From contig JAHQIY010000021.1 in assembly GCA_019054805.1 (NCBI GenBank), positions 310,001 through 374,000 of the forward strand: a DNA stretch of 64,000 nucleotides, read 5' to 3'. A program made the position numbers and the translations under genes. Each line of letters begins with the position of its first letter. Position 1 is the stretch's first letter. The notes beneath the pieces are model-generated. The model ran no database searches and was not told the origin of the DNA. It worked only from the letters and a program-made list of their open reading frames with translations. Below, one piece after another: positions 1 to 8,231 of this stretch. The stretch is from Brachionus manjavacas (lineage: Eukaryota; Rotifera; Eurotatoria; Ploima; Brachionidae).

Positions 1-78
1 CTATTAATTTTTATAGTTGTCTACTTTTTTTTACTGGTTTGTGTTTTTTTATTGTATTTGCTAGTTTTTTTGCAAGCT

Positions 79-279
79 TTAGTTAAAATCATCTTCGGTG
101 CTTTCGTCTTCTATTTCGTTGGCATCTAAAGTATTAGCACATGCCGGAATAGAATACTGGTTGCTAAGCCATTTGTGTAAATCTATATTTTTACAACGCA
201 AACTGCAAAATGGTTTAAATTTATGATTTACAAGAGCTTTATTGCAATGCAAACATTTTTTTGGTTTAGGGGTGGTCAT
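79..279 (-). CDS. yacG: DNA gyrase inhibitor / zinc-binding protein YacG
   Basis: A 66-residue protein with a CxxC pair near residues 9-12 and a CSLRC motif near residues 25-29, followed by DLHKWL. This is the YacG four-cysteine zinc site and its conserved D-x-x-x-W-L tail. In E. coli YacG binds GyrB and inhibits gyrase. The C-terminus is acidic. Its start lies one base beyond the stop of the RNase E/G gene, so the two are translationally close. The maf-RNase-yacG order is a standard alphaproteobacterial arrangement. Identification is secure. A role as gyrase regulator is transferred from the family. Confidence 0.93.
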   Translation of the reverse strand: MTTPKPKKCLHCNKALVNHKFKPFCSLRCKNIDLHKWLSNQYSIPACANTLDANEIEDESTEDDFN

Positions 280-280
280 G

Positions 281-1558
281 CTATGTAATTTTATATGTTA
301 AACTGTTATTTATGTTAAATGTAATAGTTTTTAAAGCAGTAAGTTGCTTAACTGTGCTATTTGCATAATTATTTAAATAGGTTAAAATGTTTTGATTAAT
401 TTCTACAGTTATGTTGGTTTTAGTGCTATTTTGTAAATTGTTTAATAACAGCCAAGCATTATAGCTTATACTTTTACACAACGCCGTTAGGTTTTCTTGC
501 TTTTTTTGCCTAGAAACCTCTAACAAGCCTAAATTAGAAAAACCTAATACCGAAGCCGAAACATCATCTTTTTTAAATAAATCTTTAGCTATTTTTAACA
601 AATTATTTTTATAGCCTTTGTTAACCAACTTTAGTAAATCTATTAATATTTGCCCAGATAAATTTTTAGCCACAATTTGCTTAACACATAAATCTAATAT
701 TTGCTTATTTACATTAAATATAACTTCTTCTTTAGTAGATGTTATAGCATAGTTGCCAGTAAAATTTATATCTAAATAATTAAACGAATCTGTACTATAA
801 ATTTGTAAATTAACATCTGCATTTAAGCTAACAGCGTTAACGTTGCAAGCATTAACTGCATTAAGCAACAAATTATTACTAGTGTTTGTTAGTGGTTGCA
901 ACTTTATGTGGCTAATGTTATATTGTAGTAGGTGTTGCTTTATTTCTGCTAAATCTGTAGCATTGTTGCAATATATATTAGTTATGTTTTTATAATTAGC
1001 ATTTAACAACATTTTATACGCATTGTAACTATAAACTAAACCAACTTGTGTAATTTGTTGCCATGCGTTAAAAGTGTTTTGTAGATTTGTTATTTCGTTA
1101 ATTAAAGCATTATTTAAATTATAATTGTATAAATCTGTTACTACAATGCATAGGTTATTAAATTGTTGTAAACTTTGGGCTTGGGTAGATAAATTTTTAC
1201 CTATTATACCCGCCTTAGCAAAGGGCTTGTAGTTGGCTAAATTACCGTATAGTACAATGTTGGCAGATACTTTAGGCATTTTTAAAGGTTTGGTGGCTTC
1301 TTTAGTTACTTGCACCAATATTTTTTGCCCTATTTGTAAATTACCATTATTTTTAGTAAAATCTAACAAAGCATTACTTTGGTTGTTTAGCATAACTATA
1401 TATGCGTTTAAATTTGGTTTTTTTTCTATAATTTTTGCTAAGTACACGCTATGCAAAGCAGGTTGGCTAGTAAAAGTATAGTTAAGTTTATGTAAATTTT
1501 GGCTGTTTACTAAACCGGCAATACAACCTATTTGGTTGCTATTAATAATTAAATTCAT
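281..1558 (-). CDS. Ribonuclease E/G family protein, minimal form
   Basis: A 425-residue divergent RNase E/G-type endoribonuclease. An S1-like RNA-binding domain spans about residues 36-105. The DNase I-like catalytic part keeps Asp263 (YLDIN) and Asp307 (ILIDLL), which match the two Mg-binding aspartates of RNase E, and a GLLEVSRQK motif at 344-352. The zinc-link motif CPxCxG that joins RNase E protomers is absent, with only Cys361 nearby, and there is no C-terminal degradosome scaffold. The protein is very rich in Asn and Leu. Its start overlaps the end of maf by 17 nt, and yacG follows directly. It is likely the short RNase paralogue typical of the alphaproteobacterial maf-yacG locus. Its true substrate is unknown. 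Confidence 0.85.
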   Translation of the reverse strand: MNLIINSNQIGCIAGLVNSQNLHKLNYTFTSQPALHSVYLAKIIEKKPNLNAYIVMLNNQSNALLDFTKNNGNLQIGQKILVQVTKEATKPLKMPKVSANIVLYGNLANYKPFAKAGIIGKNLSTQAQSLQQFNNLCIVVTDLYNYNLNNALINEITNLQNTFNAWQQITQVGLVYSYNAYKMLLNANYKNITNIYCNNATDLAEIKQHLLQYNISHIKLQPLTNTSNNLLLNAVNACNVNAVSLNADVNLQIYSTDSFNYLDINFTGNYAITSTKEEVIFNVNKQILDLCVKQIVAKNLSGQILIDLLKLVNKGYKNNLLKIAKDLFKKDDVSASVLGFSNLGLLEVSRQKKQENLTALCKSISYNAWLLLNNLQNSTKTNITVEINQNILTYLNNYANSTVKQLTALKTITFNINNSLTYKIT

Positions 1559-2156
1559 ACCCTAGCCCTGCTAAAGTGTTTTTTACGTAAAAAATTGGCA
1601 AGCCAATAATGTTAGAATAACACCCATTAATTTGCTTAACAAAAACTTCAAACGCACCTTGAATACCATAACCTCCGCTTTTGCCTTGCCACTGATTAGT
1701 ACTTAAATACCATTGCATTTCTGCAATACTTATTTGCTTAACCGTAACGGTAGTGGTTATAATTTTTTGCGATTTTTTTACCACCTTACCATTAACCACA
1801 GCCTGCACCACAAAGCTAGTTAACACTTTGTGCCTACTGCCAGAAAGCATTTGCAACATATTAATGGCTTCGTTTTCATCTGCAGGTTTTTGTAAAATTT
1901 TGTTACTTTTAACCACAACGGTATCTGCGGTTAAAACTAAGCAATTTTGCATATTGGTTGGCAATAAACTTACGCAAGCTAAATTTTTTTGCATGGCTAT
2001 GCGTTTAACATAGTTGTTGGGTTTTTCGTTTTTTAATACAGATTCATTTATATCTGCAGGTAAAATTAAATTTGGTTTAACCATAATTTTTTCTAGTAAT
2101 TCTACTCTTCTGGGCGAAGCCGAACCCAAAACTAAGCTATTAAACTTATTTACCAC
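1542..2156 (-). CDS. maf: Maf-like nucleotide pyrophosphatase
   Basis: A 204-residue Maf/HAM1-fold house-cleaning enzyme that hydrolyses non-canonical or methylated nucleoside triphosphates. It shows the N-terminal SASPRR motif (about residues 13-18), TADTVV (about 76-81), SGSRHKV and a C-terminal GGYGIQG segment. Length is normal for the family. The start was chosen because SASPRR lies close to the N-terminus, as in homologues. It sits between infA (about 40 nt upstream) and the RNase E/G gene, which it overlaps by 17 nt. Whether it prefers dTTP/UTP or m7GTP cannot be decided by eye. Confidence 0.93.
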   Translation of the reverse strand: MVNKFNSLVLGSASPRRVELLEKIMVKPNLILPADINESVLKNEKPNNYVKRIAMQKNLACVSLLPTNMQNCLVLTADTVVVKSNKILQKPADENEAINMLQMLSGSRHKVLTSFVVQAVVNGKVVKKSQKIITTTVTVKQISIAEMQWYLSTNQWQGKSGGYGIQGAFEVFVKQINGCYSNIIGLPIFYVKNTLAGLGYEFNY

Positions 2157-2195
2157 AATAACCCCTTGTTTGCTGTATAAATATTGCTGTTTGTT

Positions 2196-2480
2196 TTATT
2201 GCGAATTACTTTTGTATCTAAAGGTAATTCTACCATTAACCATATTGTTTTGGTTTTTTAGATTTTCTAAATCAGACCCACTAATTTCTATGCTTACAGT
2301 ATCAAACTGTAAAATTTTAATTCTATTTTTTCTAATTTTGCCAGATGCATGGCCTAACAACATAATACCGTTGTGTAATTTTACTTTATACTTGCTGTTA
2401 GGTAAAATTTCTACAACTTCGCCGGTTAGGGTAAAAACATCGCCTTCTTGTTTTATATCTTCTGGTAGCAAATCTGCCAT
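2196..2480 (-). CDS. infA: Translation initiation factor IF-1
   Basis: An S1/OB-fold protein of 94 residues. The IF-1 core is clear: GEVVEILPNSKYKV, HASGKIRKNRIKIL and a terminal GRITFRY. IF-1 blocks the A site during initiation. It is about 20 residues longer than the usual 72, with extra residues at the N-terminus and an Asn-rich insert (about residues 72-81) before the last strand. Its start codon abuts the murA stop codon, so it is probably translated from the same mRNA as murA. maf follows. Confidence 0.95.
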   Translation of the reverse strand: MADLLPEDIKQEGDVFTLTGEVVEILPNSKYKVKLHNGIMLLGHASGKIRKNRIKILQFDTVSIEISGSDLENLKNQNNMVNGRITFRYKSNSQ

Positions 2481-3914
2481 TTATAAGTTAACTCCTCTAT
2501 TAATGTTTGCACCTAAACTTTTTAAGTTTTCTACTACGTTTAAGTAGCCTCGGTCTAGGTATTCTAAATTTATTATACTACAAGTATTGGTATTACACAA
2601 CGCTGCTATAATTAATGTAAACGAAGCCCGTAAATCTGTGGCAACAAGTTGTGCACTATTACTAAAGTTAGGCACGCCTGTAATGGTGGCAATAGATTTA
2701 TTAATACTAATATTTGCCCCTATTTTTTGTAGTTCTGCCACGTGTTTAAAGCGGTCTTCAAAAATGGTTTCGTTAACTGTGCTTACGCCATTGGCTAAAG
2801 CCTGCAATACCATAAATTGCGATTGAATATCGGTAGGAAAATCCGGAAAAGGTGCCGTGGTAATATTAATTGCTTGCAACGGCTTGGTGTACTCTGCTAC
2901 TATGGTTGTGGGGTTTACAAAGTTTACATTACCGCCCATTTGATTAAAATATTGCAACATATTGCCAAAAATTTGTTTAGATACATTGTTTAGCGTAATT
3001 TTACCTTTAGTGGCTAAAGCTAATGCAATGTAGCTGGCGGTTTCTATGCGGTCTGCAATAATAGAGTACTGCCCACCTAATAAATTTTTGTTGCCGGTAA
3101 TAACTAAAGTAGATGTACCCACGCCGGTAATATTAGCACCTATGCTAATTAAAAAATTGCATAAATCGGTAATTTCTGGCTCTAACGCACAATTATTAAT
3201 AGTGGTAACGCCATTGGCGTATACGGCCGCCATAATGGTATTTTCGGTAGCCCCTACCGATACTAACGGAAAGGTTATTTCTGCACCGTGCAAACCGTTG
3301 GGGGCAGTGGCAAATACGGTATTATTGTTTATTTGTATGGTTGCTCCCATTTTTTCTAACGCCATAATGTGTAGGTCTATGGGTCTAGCCCCAATACTGC
3401 AACCACCAGGCATGGTAACTGTAGCGGTATTATATTTTGCTAATAACGGTGCCAAAACCAATACAGATGCACGCATAGTAGCACATAAACTAGGGTTAGC
3501 CACAGTATTGTTGTTAACGTTAGGCTCTATATATACACAATTGTTAGGCAATACTTGCGTGTTGCAGTTTAAACCTTGCAAAATTTGCAAAATTACTTTA
3601 ACGTCTGATAACGCAGGCACATTAAGCAAAGTTACAGGCTTATTAGCTAAAATACAAGCACATATAATTGGTAAGGCCGAATTTTTTGCCCCCATTATAG
3701 TAACACTACCGTTTAACGGTTTGCCACCTTGGGTAACAATTTTTTCTGTAGTTGGTTGCGTTTGTAAACTTTGTGTGGTTTGCGTTGTTGCGGTTTCTAC
3801 TAACGAACTAACCGATGCTAAAGTTTGGCTACTTTTAGAAGCCTTTAATTGCTTGCGTTTTTGTAAATTAGCCTTTAAAGCCAAAGCACGTGTAGAGCTA
3901 TTAACTGGTTGCAT
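2481..3914 (-). CDS. murA: UDP-N-acetylglucosamine 1-carboxyvinyltransferase MurA
   Basis: First committed step of peptidoglycan synthesis: transfer of enolpyruvate from PEP to UDP-GlcNAc in the cytoplasm. The catalytic Cys172 lies in GGCSIGARPIDLH, and Lys77-Asn78 in GAKNSALP match the substrate-binding pair. Cys at this position predicts the fosfomycin-sensitive type. The protein has 477 residues, about 60 more than usual, because of a Lys/Ser then Gln/Thr-rich N-terminal extension before EKIVTQGGKPLNG. No ATG, GTG or TTG codon lies in frame close to the canonical start, so the extension is probably translated. First gene of the murA-infA unit. Confidence 0.96.
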   Translation of the reverse strand: MQPVNSSTRALALKANLQKRKQLKASKSSQTLASVSSLVETATTQTTQSLQTQPTTEKIVTQGGKPLNGSVTIMGAKNSALPIICACILANKPVTLLNVPALSDVKVILQILQGLNCNTQVLPNNCVYIEPNVNNNTVANPSLCATMRASVLVLAPLLAKYNTATVTMPGGCSIGARPIDLHIMALEKMGATIQINNNTVFATAPNGLHGAEITFPLVSVGATENTIMAAVYANGVTTINNCALEPEITDLCNFLISIGANITGVGTSTLVITGNKNLLGGQYSIIADRIETASYIALALATKGKITLNNVSKQIFGNMLQYFNQMGGNVNFVNPTTIVAEYTKPLQAINITTAPFPDFPTDIQSQFMVLQALANGVSTVNETIFEDRFKHVAELQKIGANISINKSIATITGVPNFSNSAQLVATDLRASFTLIIAALCNTNTCSIINLEYLDRGYLNVVENLKSLGANINRGVNL

Positions 3915-4032
3915 TATGTAAAACTTTTTAATTAATTATATATAAAAAATACAAGCATTTTACTATATTACAAAATTTATATTGCATAAAAGTGTTGTAA
4001 TTTTTAGTAAATTGATTTATATTTATAACTAA

Positions 4033-4061
4033 TTGAGATTATACACTAATATTTATATAAT
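4033..4061 (+). promoter_or_regulatory. Sigma-70 promoter of the tRNA-Thr gene
   Basis: TTGAGA at 4033-4038 and TATAAT at 4056-4061 are separated by 17 bp. The -10 box lies 28 bp upstream of the tRNA 5' end. Close match to consensus in correct spacing; location before a stable RNA gene supports it. Confidence 0.7.
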
Positions 4062-4089
4062 TTCAATTAATTACTATTTATGGTAGTAG

Positions 4090-4164
4090 GCCATCGTAGC
4101 TCAGTGGTAGAGCACACCCTTGGTAAGGGTGGGGTCGTATGTTCAATTCATATCGGTGGCACCA
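4090..4164 (+). tRNA. tRNA-Thr (anticodon GGT)
   Basis: A complete cloverleaf can be folded. The acceptor stem is GCCATCG (4090-4096) with CGGTGGC (4154-4160), including one G-U pair. The D stem is GCTC/GAGC. The anticodon stem is CACCC/GGGTG with anticodon GGT at 4122-4124. The T arm carries TTCAATT. Discriminator A4161 is followed by an encoded CCA (4162-4164). It decodes ACC and ACU. It is monocistronic, between divergent murA and convergent trmL. Confidence 0.96.
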
Positions 4165-4300
4165 TTTATGTATTACCTAATGTATTAACCAGCTTGCACT
4201 TTATAGCTTGGTTAAATATACACATTACTTATATAAATTTAACATATTATACAAAAACTTACACTTTAACAGCACTTACAATACATTTAGCTTTTTTTAC

Positions 4301-4339
4301 TAACCGCATTAATTAACTGCATTAGTTAACCGCATTAAT
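4301..4339. repeat. Three tandem 13-bp repeats across the trmL stop codon
   Basis: Three consecutive 13-bp units occupy 4301-4313, 4314-4326 and 4327-4339. The outer two are identical (TAACCGCATTAAT) and the middle copy differs at two positions. They cover the last codons and stop of trmL. The unit length is not a multiple of three. Confidence 0.9.
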
Positions 4340-4807
4340 AGTGGTAAAAAAATTGTTTTGCCTTAATGCTTCTGCCACAATAATACCGCACGAAACCGCC
4401 AAGTTTAAAGACCTAGCCTGTGCTTGCATAGGAATTTTTACCGTTTGTAAAATTGCGTTTCTAACTTGTGTGGTTACGCCTTTGCTTTCGCTACCAAACA
4501 ACAAGCAAGTATTGGGTAAAAACTTGTAATTATGATAATACGTATTGCTTTTTGTGGTGCATAATACAATAGGATTATTTTGCATTGCTTGTAAAAAACT
4601 ATTAAAATTACTGTGCAATACGTAGTTGGTATCGTTAATATAGTCCATGCCGGCACGTTTCATTTTTGCTCCACCAAAAATAAAACCGCAAGGTTCTATA
4701 ATATTAACAATTAAATTAAAGCAGTTGGCTAATCTAAGAATAGTTCCGGTATTTTGCGGAATATCTGGTTCAAACAATGCAATTTGTATCATTATATTTT
4801 TATACAC
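4322..4807 (-). CDS. trmL: tRNA (cytidine/uridine-34-2'-O)-methyltransferase TrmL
   Basis: A SPOUT-superfamily 2'-O-methyltransferase that modifies the wobble base of tRNA-Leu using S-adenosylmethionine. Family motifs are FEPDIPQNTGTILRLAN near the N-terminus, LLFGSESKGV in the middle and the knot region with ARSLNLAVSCGIIVAEALRQ at the C-terminus. The full ORF is 161 residues. The second Met, at 4792, gives the usual family start MIQIALFEP and may be the real one. The last codons fall inside a 13-bp tandem repeat. It is convergent with the tRNA-Thr and divergent from miaA. Confidence 0.93.
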   Translation of the reverse strand: MYKNIMIQIALFEPDIPQNTGTILRLANCFNLIVNIIEPCGFIFGGAKMKRAGMDYINDTNYVLHSNFNSFLQAMQNNPIVLCTTKSNTYYHNYKFLPNTCLLFGSESKGVTTQVRNAILQTVKIPMQAQARSLNLAVSCGIIVAEALRQNNFFTTINAVN

Positions 4808-4868
4808 TTAATTAATAATATGATATTATAGTTTAATATTAATAGTAATTATAAATAAATATTTTTAT

Positions 4869-5762
4869 ATGTACAATGTTTTAGTAATTTATGGCAGTAC
4901 CGCCAGTGGTAAATCTGCATTAGCGTTAAATTTAGCCCAACAAATTAATGGCGTTATTATTAATGCAGACAGCGCCCAAGTTTACACCAACGCCCCTGTA
5001 TTAAGCAATAGCCCTACTGTTGCAGAAAAAAAACAAGCTAGCCACTATTTATTTAATTATAAATGTGTTAGCAATGGGTATTCGGTAGGAGATTGGCTTT
5101 TAGATGCAACTAATAGCATAAACAACGCATTGCAACAAAATTTTACACCTATTGTGGTTGGCGGTACTGGTATGTATATTAATAGTTTATTATATGGGTT
5201 ATCTAACTTACCTAGCAATTTACAAAAAAAACAGCAATCTATAGATACTTTTAACCAGCTTGGCTATACTAATTTTTTTAATATGCTTAGCCAAATAGAC
5301 CCACAATTTACCCAAAAATTTACCGATAAACAACGCCTAATGCGTGCCTACGAAGTATATTTAATTACCAACACCCCGCTAAGCCAACTACAGCAACAAA
5401 ATCCGCCAAAACCAAACCACAACTTTAAGTGCTACAACGTGTTTATACAACAAAATAAACAAATGCTTTACACTAACATACAAAGCAGATTTACCCAAAT
5501 GCTACAAAACGGTGCTATAGAAGAAGTTAAAGCCTTGCAAAACCAGCAATATTACAAAAAATTTTTAGGTGCCTACGAAATTAGCCTATACCTAAATAAT
5601 ACCTATAATTTACAACAAACTATTAGCCAAGCATCTTTAAAAACGAATCAATACGCTAAAAGGCAATTAACATGGTTTAAAAATAAAATAAAGCATAACC
5701 TAATAATACAAAACAACTCTGCAAGTAATGTAAGTTTAATAAAAAAAAATTTTACTAATTAA
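4869..5762 (+). CDS. miaA: tRNA dimethylallyltransferase MiaA
   Basis: Adds the isopentenyl group to A37 of tRNAs that read codons starting with U. Visible motifs are the Walker A GSTASGKS (about residues 9-16), NADSAQVY for substrate binding, VVGGTGMYI, and QRLMRAYEV followed by a C-terminal TWFKNK. Length (297) is normal. The usual DSMQVY or DSRQVY appears here as DSAQVY, a mild change. It lies between divergent trmL and the mreB operon, about 115 nt upstream of mreB. Confidence 0.95.
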   Translation: MYNVLVIYGSTASGKSALALNLAQQINGVIINADSAQVYTNAPVLSNSPTVAEKKQASHYLFNYKCVSNGYSVGDWLLDATNSINNALQQNFTPIVVGGTGMYINSLLYGLSNLPSNLQKKQQSIDTFNQLGYTNFFNMLSQIDPQFTQKFTDKQRLMRAYEVYLITNTPLSQLQQQNPPKPNHNFKCYNVFIQQNKQMLYTNIQSRFTQMLQNGAIEEVKALQNQQYYKKFLGAYEISLYLNNTYNLQQTISQASLKTNQYAKRQLTWFKNKIKHNLIIQNNSASNVSLIKKNFTN

Positions 5763-5876
5763 ACAACTAGTAATACAATATATTATACAATATTTAAATA
5801 TTTTATATAAAAAGTAATTTGTGCAATAATATTTATAAATATAAAAATATAAAGATACATAGGAATACAATACATA

Positions 5877-6917
5877 ATGTCTAAATTTAGAGATCTATTT
5901 TACACCGATATTGGGATAGACCTAGGAACCGCTAACACTTTAATTTATATAAAAGGCAAAGGAATATTATTAAACGAGCCCTCTGTGGTTTCTTTGCAAC
6001 GTACCGGAATTAGCAGTAAAGTATTAGCAATAGGTGCAGAAGCAAAAAAAATGTTAGGCAGAACCGGCGGTAATACCGTAGCTATTAGGCCACTTAGAGA
6101 CGGCGTAATTGCAGACTTTGAAGTTGCAGAACAAATGATTAAGTTTTTTATTAAAAAAGTTTATTCTAACAATTACATTAGAATGAAAAGGTCTTTAATT
6201 GTAATTTGCGTGCCTTCTGGCTCTACCCCTGTAGAACGCAAGGCTATTCAAGACAGTGCCTACAATGCAGGGGCAAACGTAGTATATTTAGTAGAAGAAC
6301 CAATTGCCGCAGCCATTGGGGCTAACTTACCAGTTATGGAGCCTGTGGGTTCTATGGTTATAGATATTGGCGGTGGTACTACAGAAGTTGCGGTAATGTC
6401 TTTAGGTAGCATTATTTACACCAGAAGCACTAAACTAGGTGGCGATAAAATGGACGAAGATATTATTCAGTATGTAAAAAAACATCATAATATGCTAATA
6501 GGCGAAAGTACCGCACAAAAAATTAAAGAAACCATAGGTTCGGCTTTAATAATTAAACCAGACCCCAACAATGCACTGCTAATTAAAGGGTTAGATTTAA
6601 CCACCGGAAGCCCAAAAGAAATTGTTTTAAACGAATATCATGTTAAAGAAGCCTTAAGTGGCAGTATTGAAGCTATACTAGATATTTGCAAAAATTCGTT
6701 AGAACACACCCCGCCAGAATTAGTTGGCGATATTATGGAAAAAGGTATTGTTTTAGCCGGCGGTGGTAGTTTGTTAAAAAACTTAGATGTGTATTTATCT
6801 AAATCTTTAGGGGTAGCCGTTGTTATTGCCCCACACGCCCTAGAATGTGTTGCCAGAGGCACCGGCAGAATGATAGAAAATTTAGATAAATTTAAATCTA
6901 TGTTTTCTTACTACTAA
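5877..6917 (+). CDS. mreB: Rod shape-determining protein MreB
   Basis: Bacterial actin that forms membrane-bound filaments to guide the elongasome. The 346 residues cover the whole actin fold: phosphate-1 motif DLGTANTLIY near residue 17, phosphate-2 DIGGGTTEVAV, and an adenosine site in LAGGGSLLKNL. An AGGAA ribosome binding site lies 11 nt upstream of the ATG. First gene of a five-gene operon mreB-mreC-mreD-mrdA-rodA, meaning the cell probably keeps a MreB-directed lateral wall synthesis system. Confidence 0.97.
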   Translation: MSKFRDLFYTDIGIDLGTANTLIYIKGKGILLNEPSVVSLQRTGISSKVLAIGAEAKKMLGRTGGNTVAIRPLRDGVIADFEVAEQMIKFFIKKVYSNNYIRMKRSLIVICVPSGSTPVERKAIQDSAYNAGANVVYLVEEPIAAAIGANLPVMEPVGSMVIDIGGGTTEVAVMSLGSIIYTRSTKLGGDKMDEDIIQYVKKHHNMLIGESTAQKIKETIGSALIIKPDPNNALLIKGLDLTTGSPKEIVLNEYHVKEALSGSIEAILDICKNSLEHTPPELVGDIMEKGIVLAGGGSLLKNLDVYLSKSLGVAVVIAPHALECVARGTGRMIENLDKFKSMFSYY

Positions 6918-6952
6918 AATATTTATACTAACTAAAACTATAAAGTTAATAA

Positions 6953-7756
6953 ATGCTAAACAAAAAGTCTTTTAGTTTTGCTAATTTAATAATTGCTATA
7001 TTAACATTAGTAGTAGCTTTAATTATTATGCTTAGTGCATCTAGCCAATTTTATATGGAAAACAAAATTGGTACGCCCCTAAAAATAATTTCTTACAATA
7101 TAGCTACTGGTATTTCTAATACAGCAAAGTATATTGTGTTTGGTAATTTATCCGATAAACAACAAATAGAACAACTAACTAAGCAAAACCAACAACTAGT
7201 AAAAGAAAACGTAAAACTAACTTTGGCTTTAGGGGCAGTTAAACAAATAGAGCTAGACAACAAACACCTTAAAGAAGCCCTAAATTTTAAAAATACTTTA
7301 GCTAAAGAATATACTTATTTATCTACTAATATAATTGCTGGTTATACTAGTTCTATTAATTCTTATATTTTAATAAATGGCGGTAAAAATTATAACATTA
7401 AACCCAAAAGCCTTGTGTTAAGCCCCAGCGGGGTGGTTGGCTTTGTAAACCAAGTTTCTAGCAATACTTCTAGTGTGGTTTCGGTTAATAGCCCAGATTT
7501 TAAAATTTTAGCAAAAACCGAAAAATCTAACTACAATGTGGTGTTATTTGGCAACAAAGATAATTTTTTAGAAGTAAAAGCCTATACCGAAAACTACACA
7601 TTTATACAAGGCGAAGCCGTTTATACTTCTAGCGTGCAAAATAATTACCCTAAAAATATTTTAATTGGTTATGTTGCAAAAATTAACAACCAGTTTGTTG
7701 TGCTACCAGCCTACAACATTAAACATAGTAACGAATACATTTTTATTGTAAATTAA
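6953..7756 (+). CDS. mreC: Rod shape-determining protein MreC
   Basis: A bitopic inner-membrane protein that activates PBP2/RodA. The 267 residues show an N-terminal membrane helix (about 12-30), a coiled coil rich in Gln/Lys/Leu (about 68-110), then the periplasmic beta domain with NIIAGYTSSINSYILINGG and a SPSGVVGFV segment typical of MreC. It lies 35 nt after mreB and one base before mreD. Confidence 0.92.
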   Translation: MLNKKSFSFANLIIAILTLVVALIIMLSASSQFYMENKIGTPLKIISYNIATGISNTAKYIVFGNLSDKQQIEQLTKQNQQLVKENVKLTLALGAVKQIELDNKHLKEALNFKNTLAKEYTYLSTNIIAGYTSSINSYILINGGKNYNIKPKSLVLSPSGVVGFVNQVSSNTSSVVSVNSPDFKILAKTEKSNYNVVLFGNKDNFLEVKAYTENYTFIQGEAVYTSSVQNNYPKNILIGYVAKINNQFVVLPAYNIKHSNEYIFIVN

Positions 7757-7757
7757 T

Positions 7758-8231
7758 ATGAAAAACTTTAATTACCTAACATTAGCACTAAATTTACTTG
7801 TAATAATAACCCTATACTTATTACAAGCAATATTTTTACCTATAGCTCCGTTTTTATTGGCGTTATCTTTTGCATATATGTATGTATTTTTATGCATAAA
7901 ACCACAATTGTTGTTTTTTGCCACTTTTGTAATGTTTACTTTTTTGCTAGAAACCATAAACTATTTAACGCTAGGTTCTGGCTTATTTATAATTAGTGTT
8001 TATTATATTGTAATATTGTTTAAAATGTATTTTATAAAAAATCCTAAATTTTTGTTATCTTACAGTGTGTTTGCAGGTACCAATGTATTAGTAGCTTTAA
8101 TTAATACTGCTTTTAATTTTATAGCAAAAATTAATACATATACCAGTATAGGTTTTGTAGTTGCATTGCTAATTTGCTACCCTATTGTATACATAATATT
8201 AACCAGCATATATAAGCCCCATGCACAATAA
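7758..8231 (+). CDS. mreD: Rod shape-determining protein MreD
   Basis: A 157-residue hydrophobic protein with about five predicted membrane helices and few charged residues. MreD sequences are poorly conserved, so the call rests on topology, size and exact position between mreC and mrdA. Its start is one base after the mreC stop, and its last 11 nt overlap the mrdA start. Confidence 0.82.
   Translation: MKNFNYLTLALNLLVIITLYLLQAIFLPIAPFLLALSFAYMYVFLCIKPQLLFFATFVMFTFLLETINYLTLGSGLFIISVYYIVILFKMYFIKNPKFLLSYSVFAGTNVLVALINTAFNFIAKINTYTSIGFVVALLICYPIVYIILTSIYKPHAQ

Noticed and set aside
3046-3921. A 291-codon open frame on the plus strand opposite murA
   Set aside because: It is antisense to a well-supported murA, and its translation has no family pattern. 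Other long antisense frames (for example opposite fabF, lpxD and rpoD) were rejected for the same reason.
4080-4316. A 78-codon ORF over the tRNA-Thr gene
   Set aside because: It overlaps a complete tRNA cloverleaf and has no protein family features.
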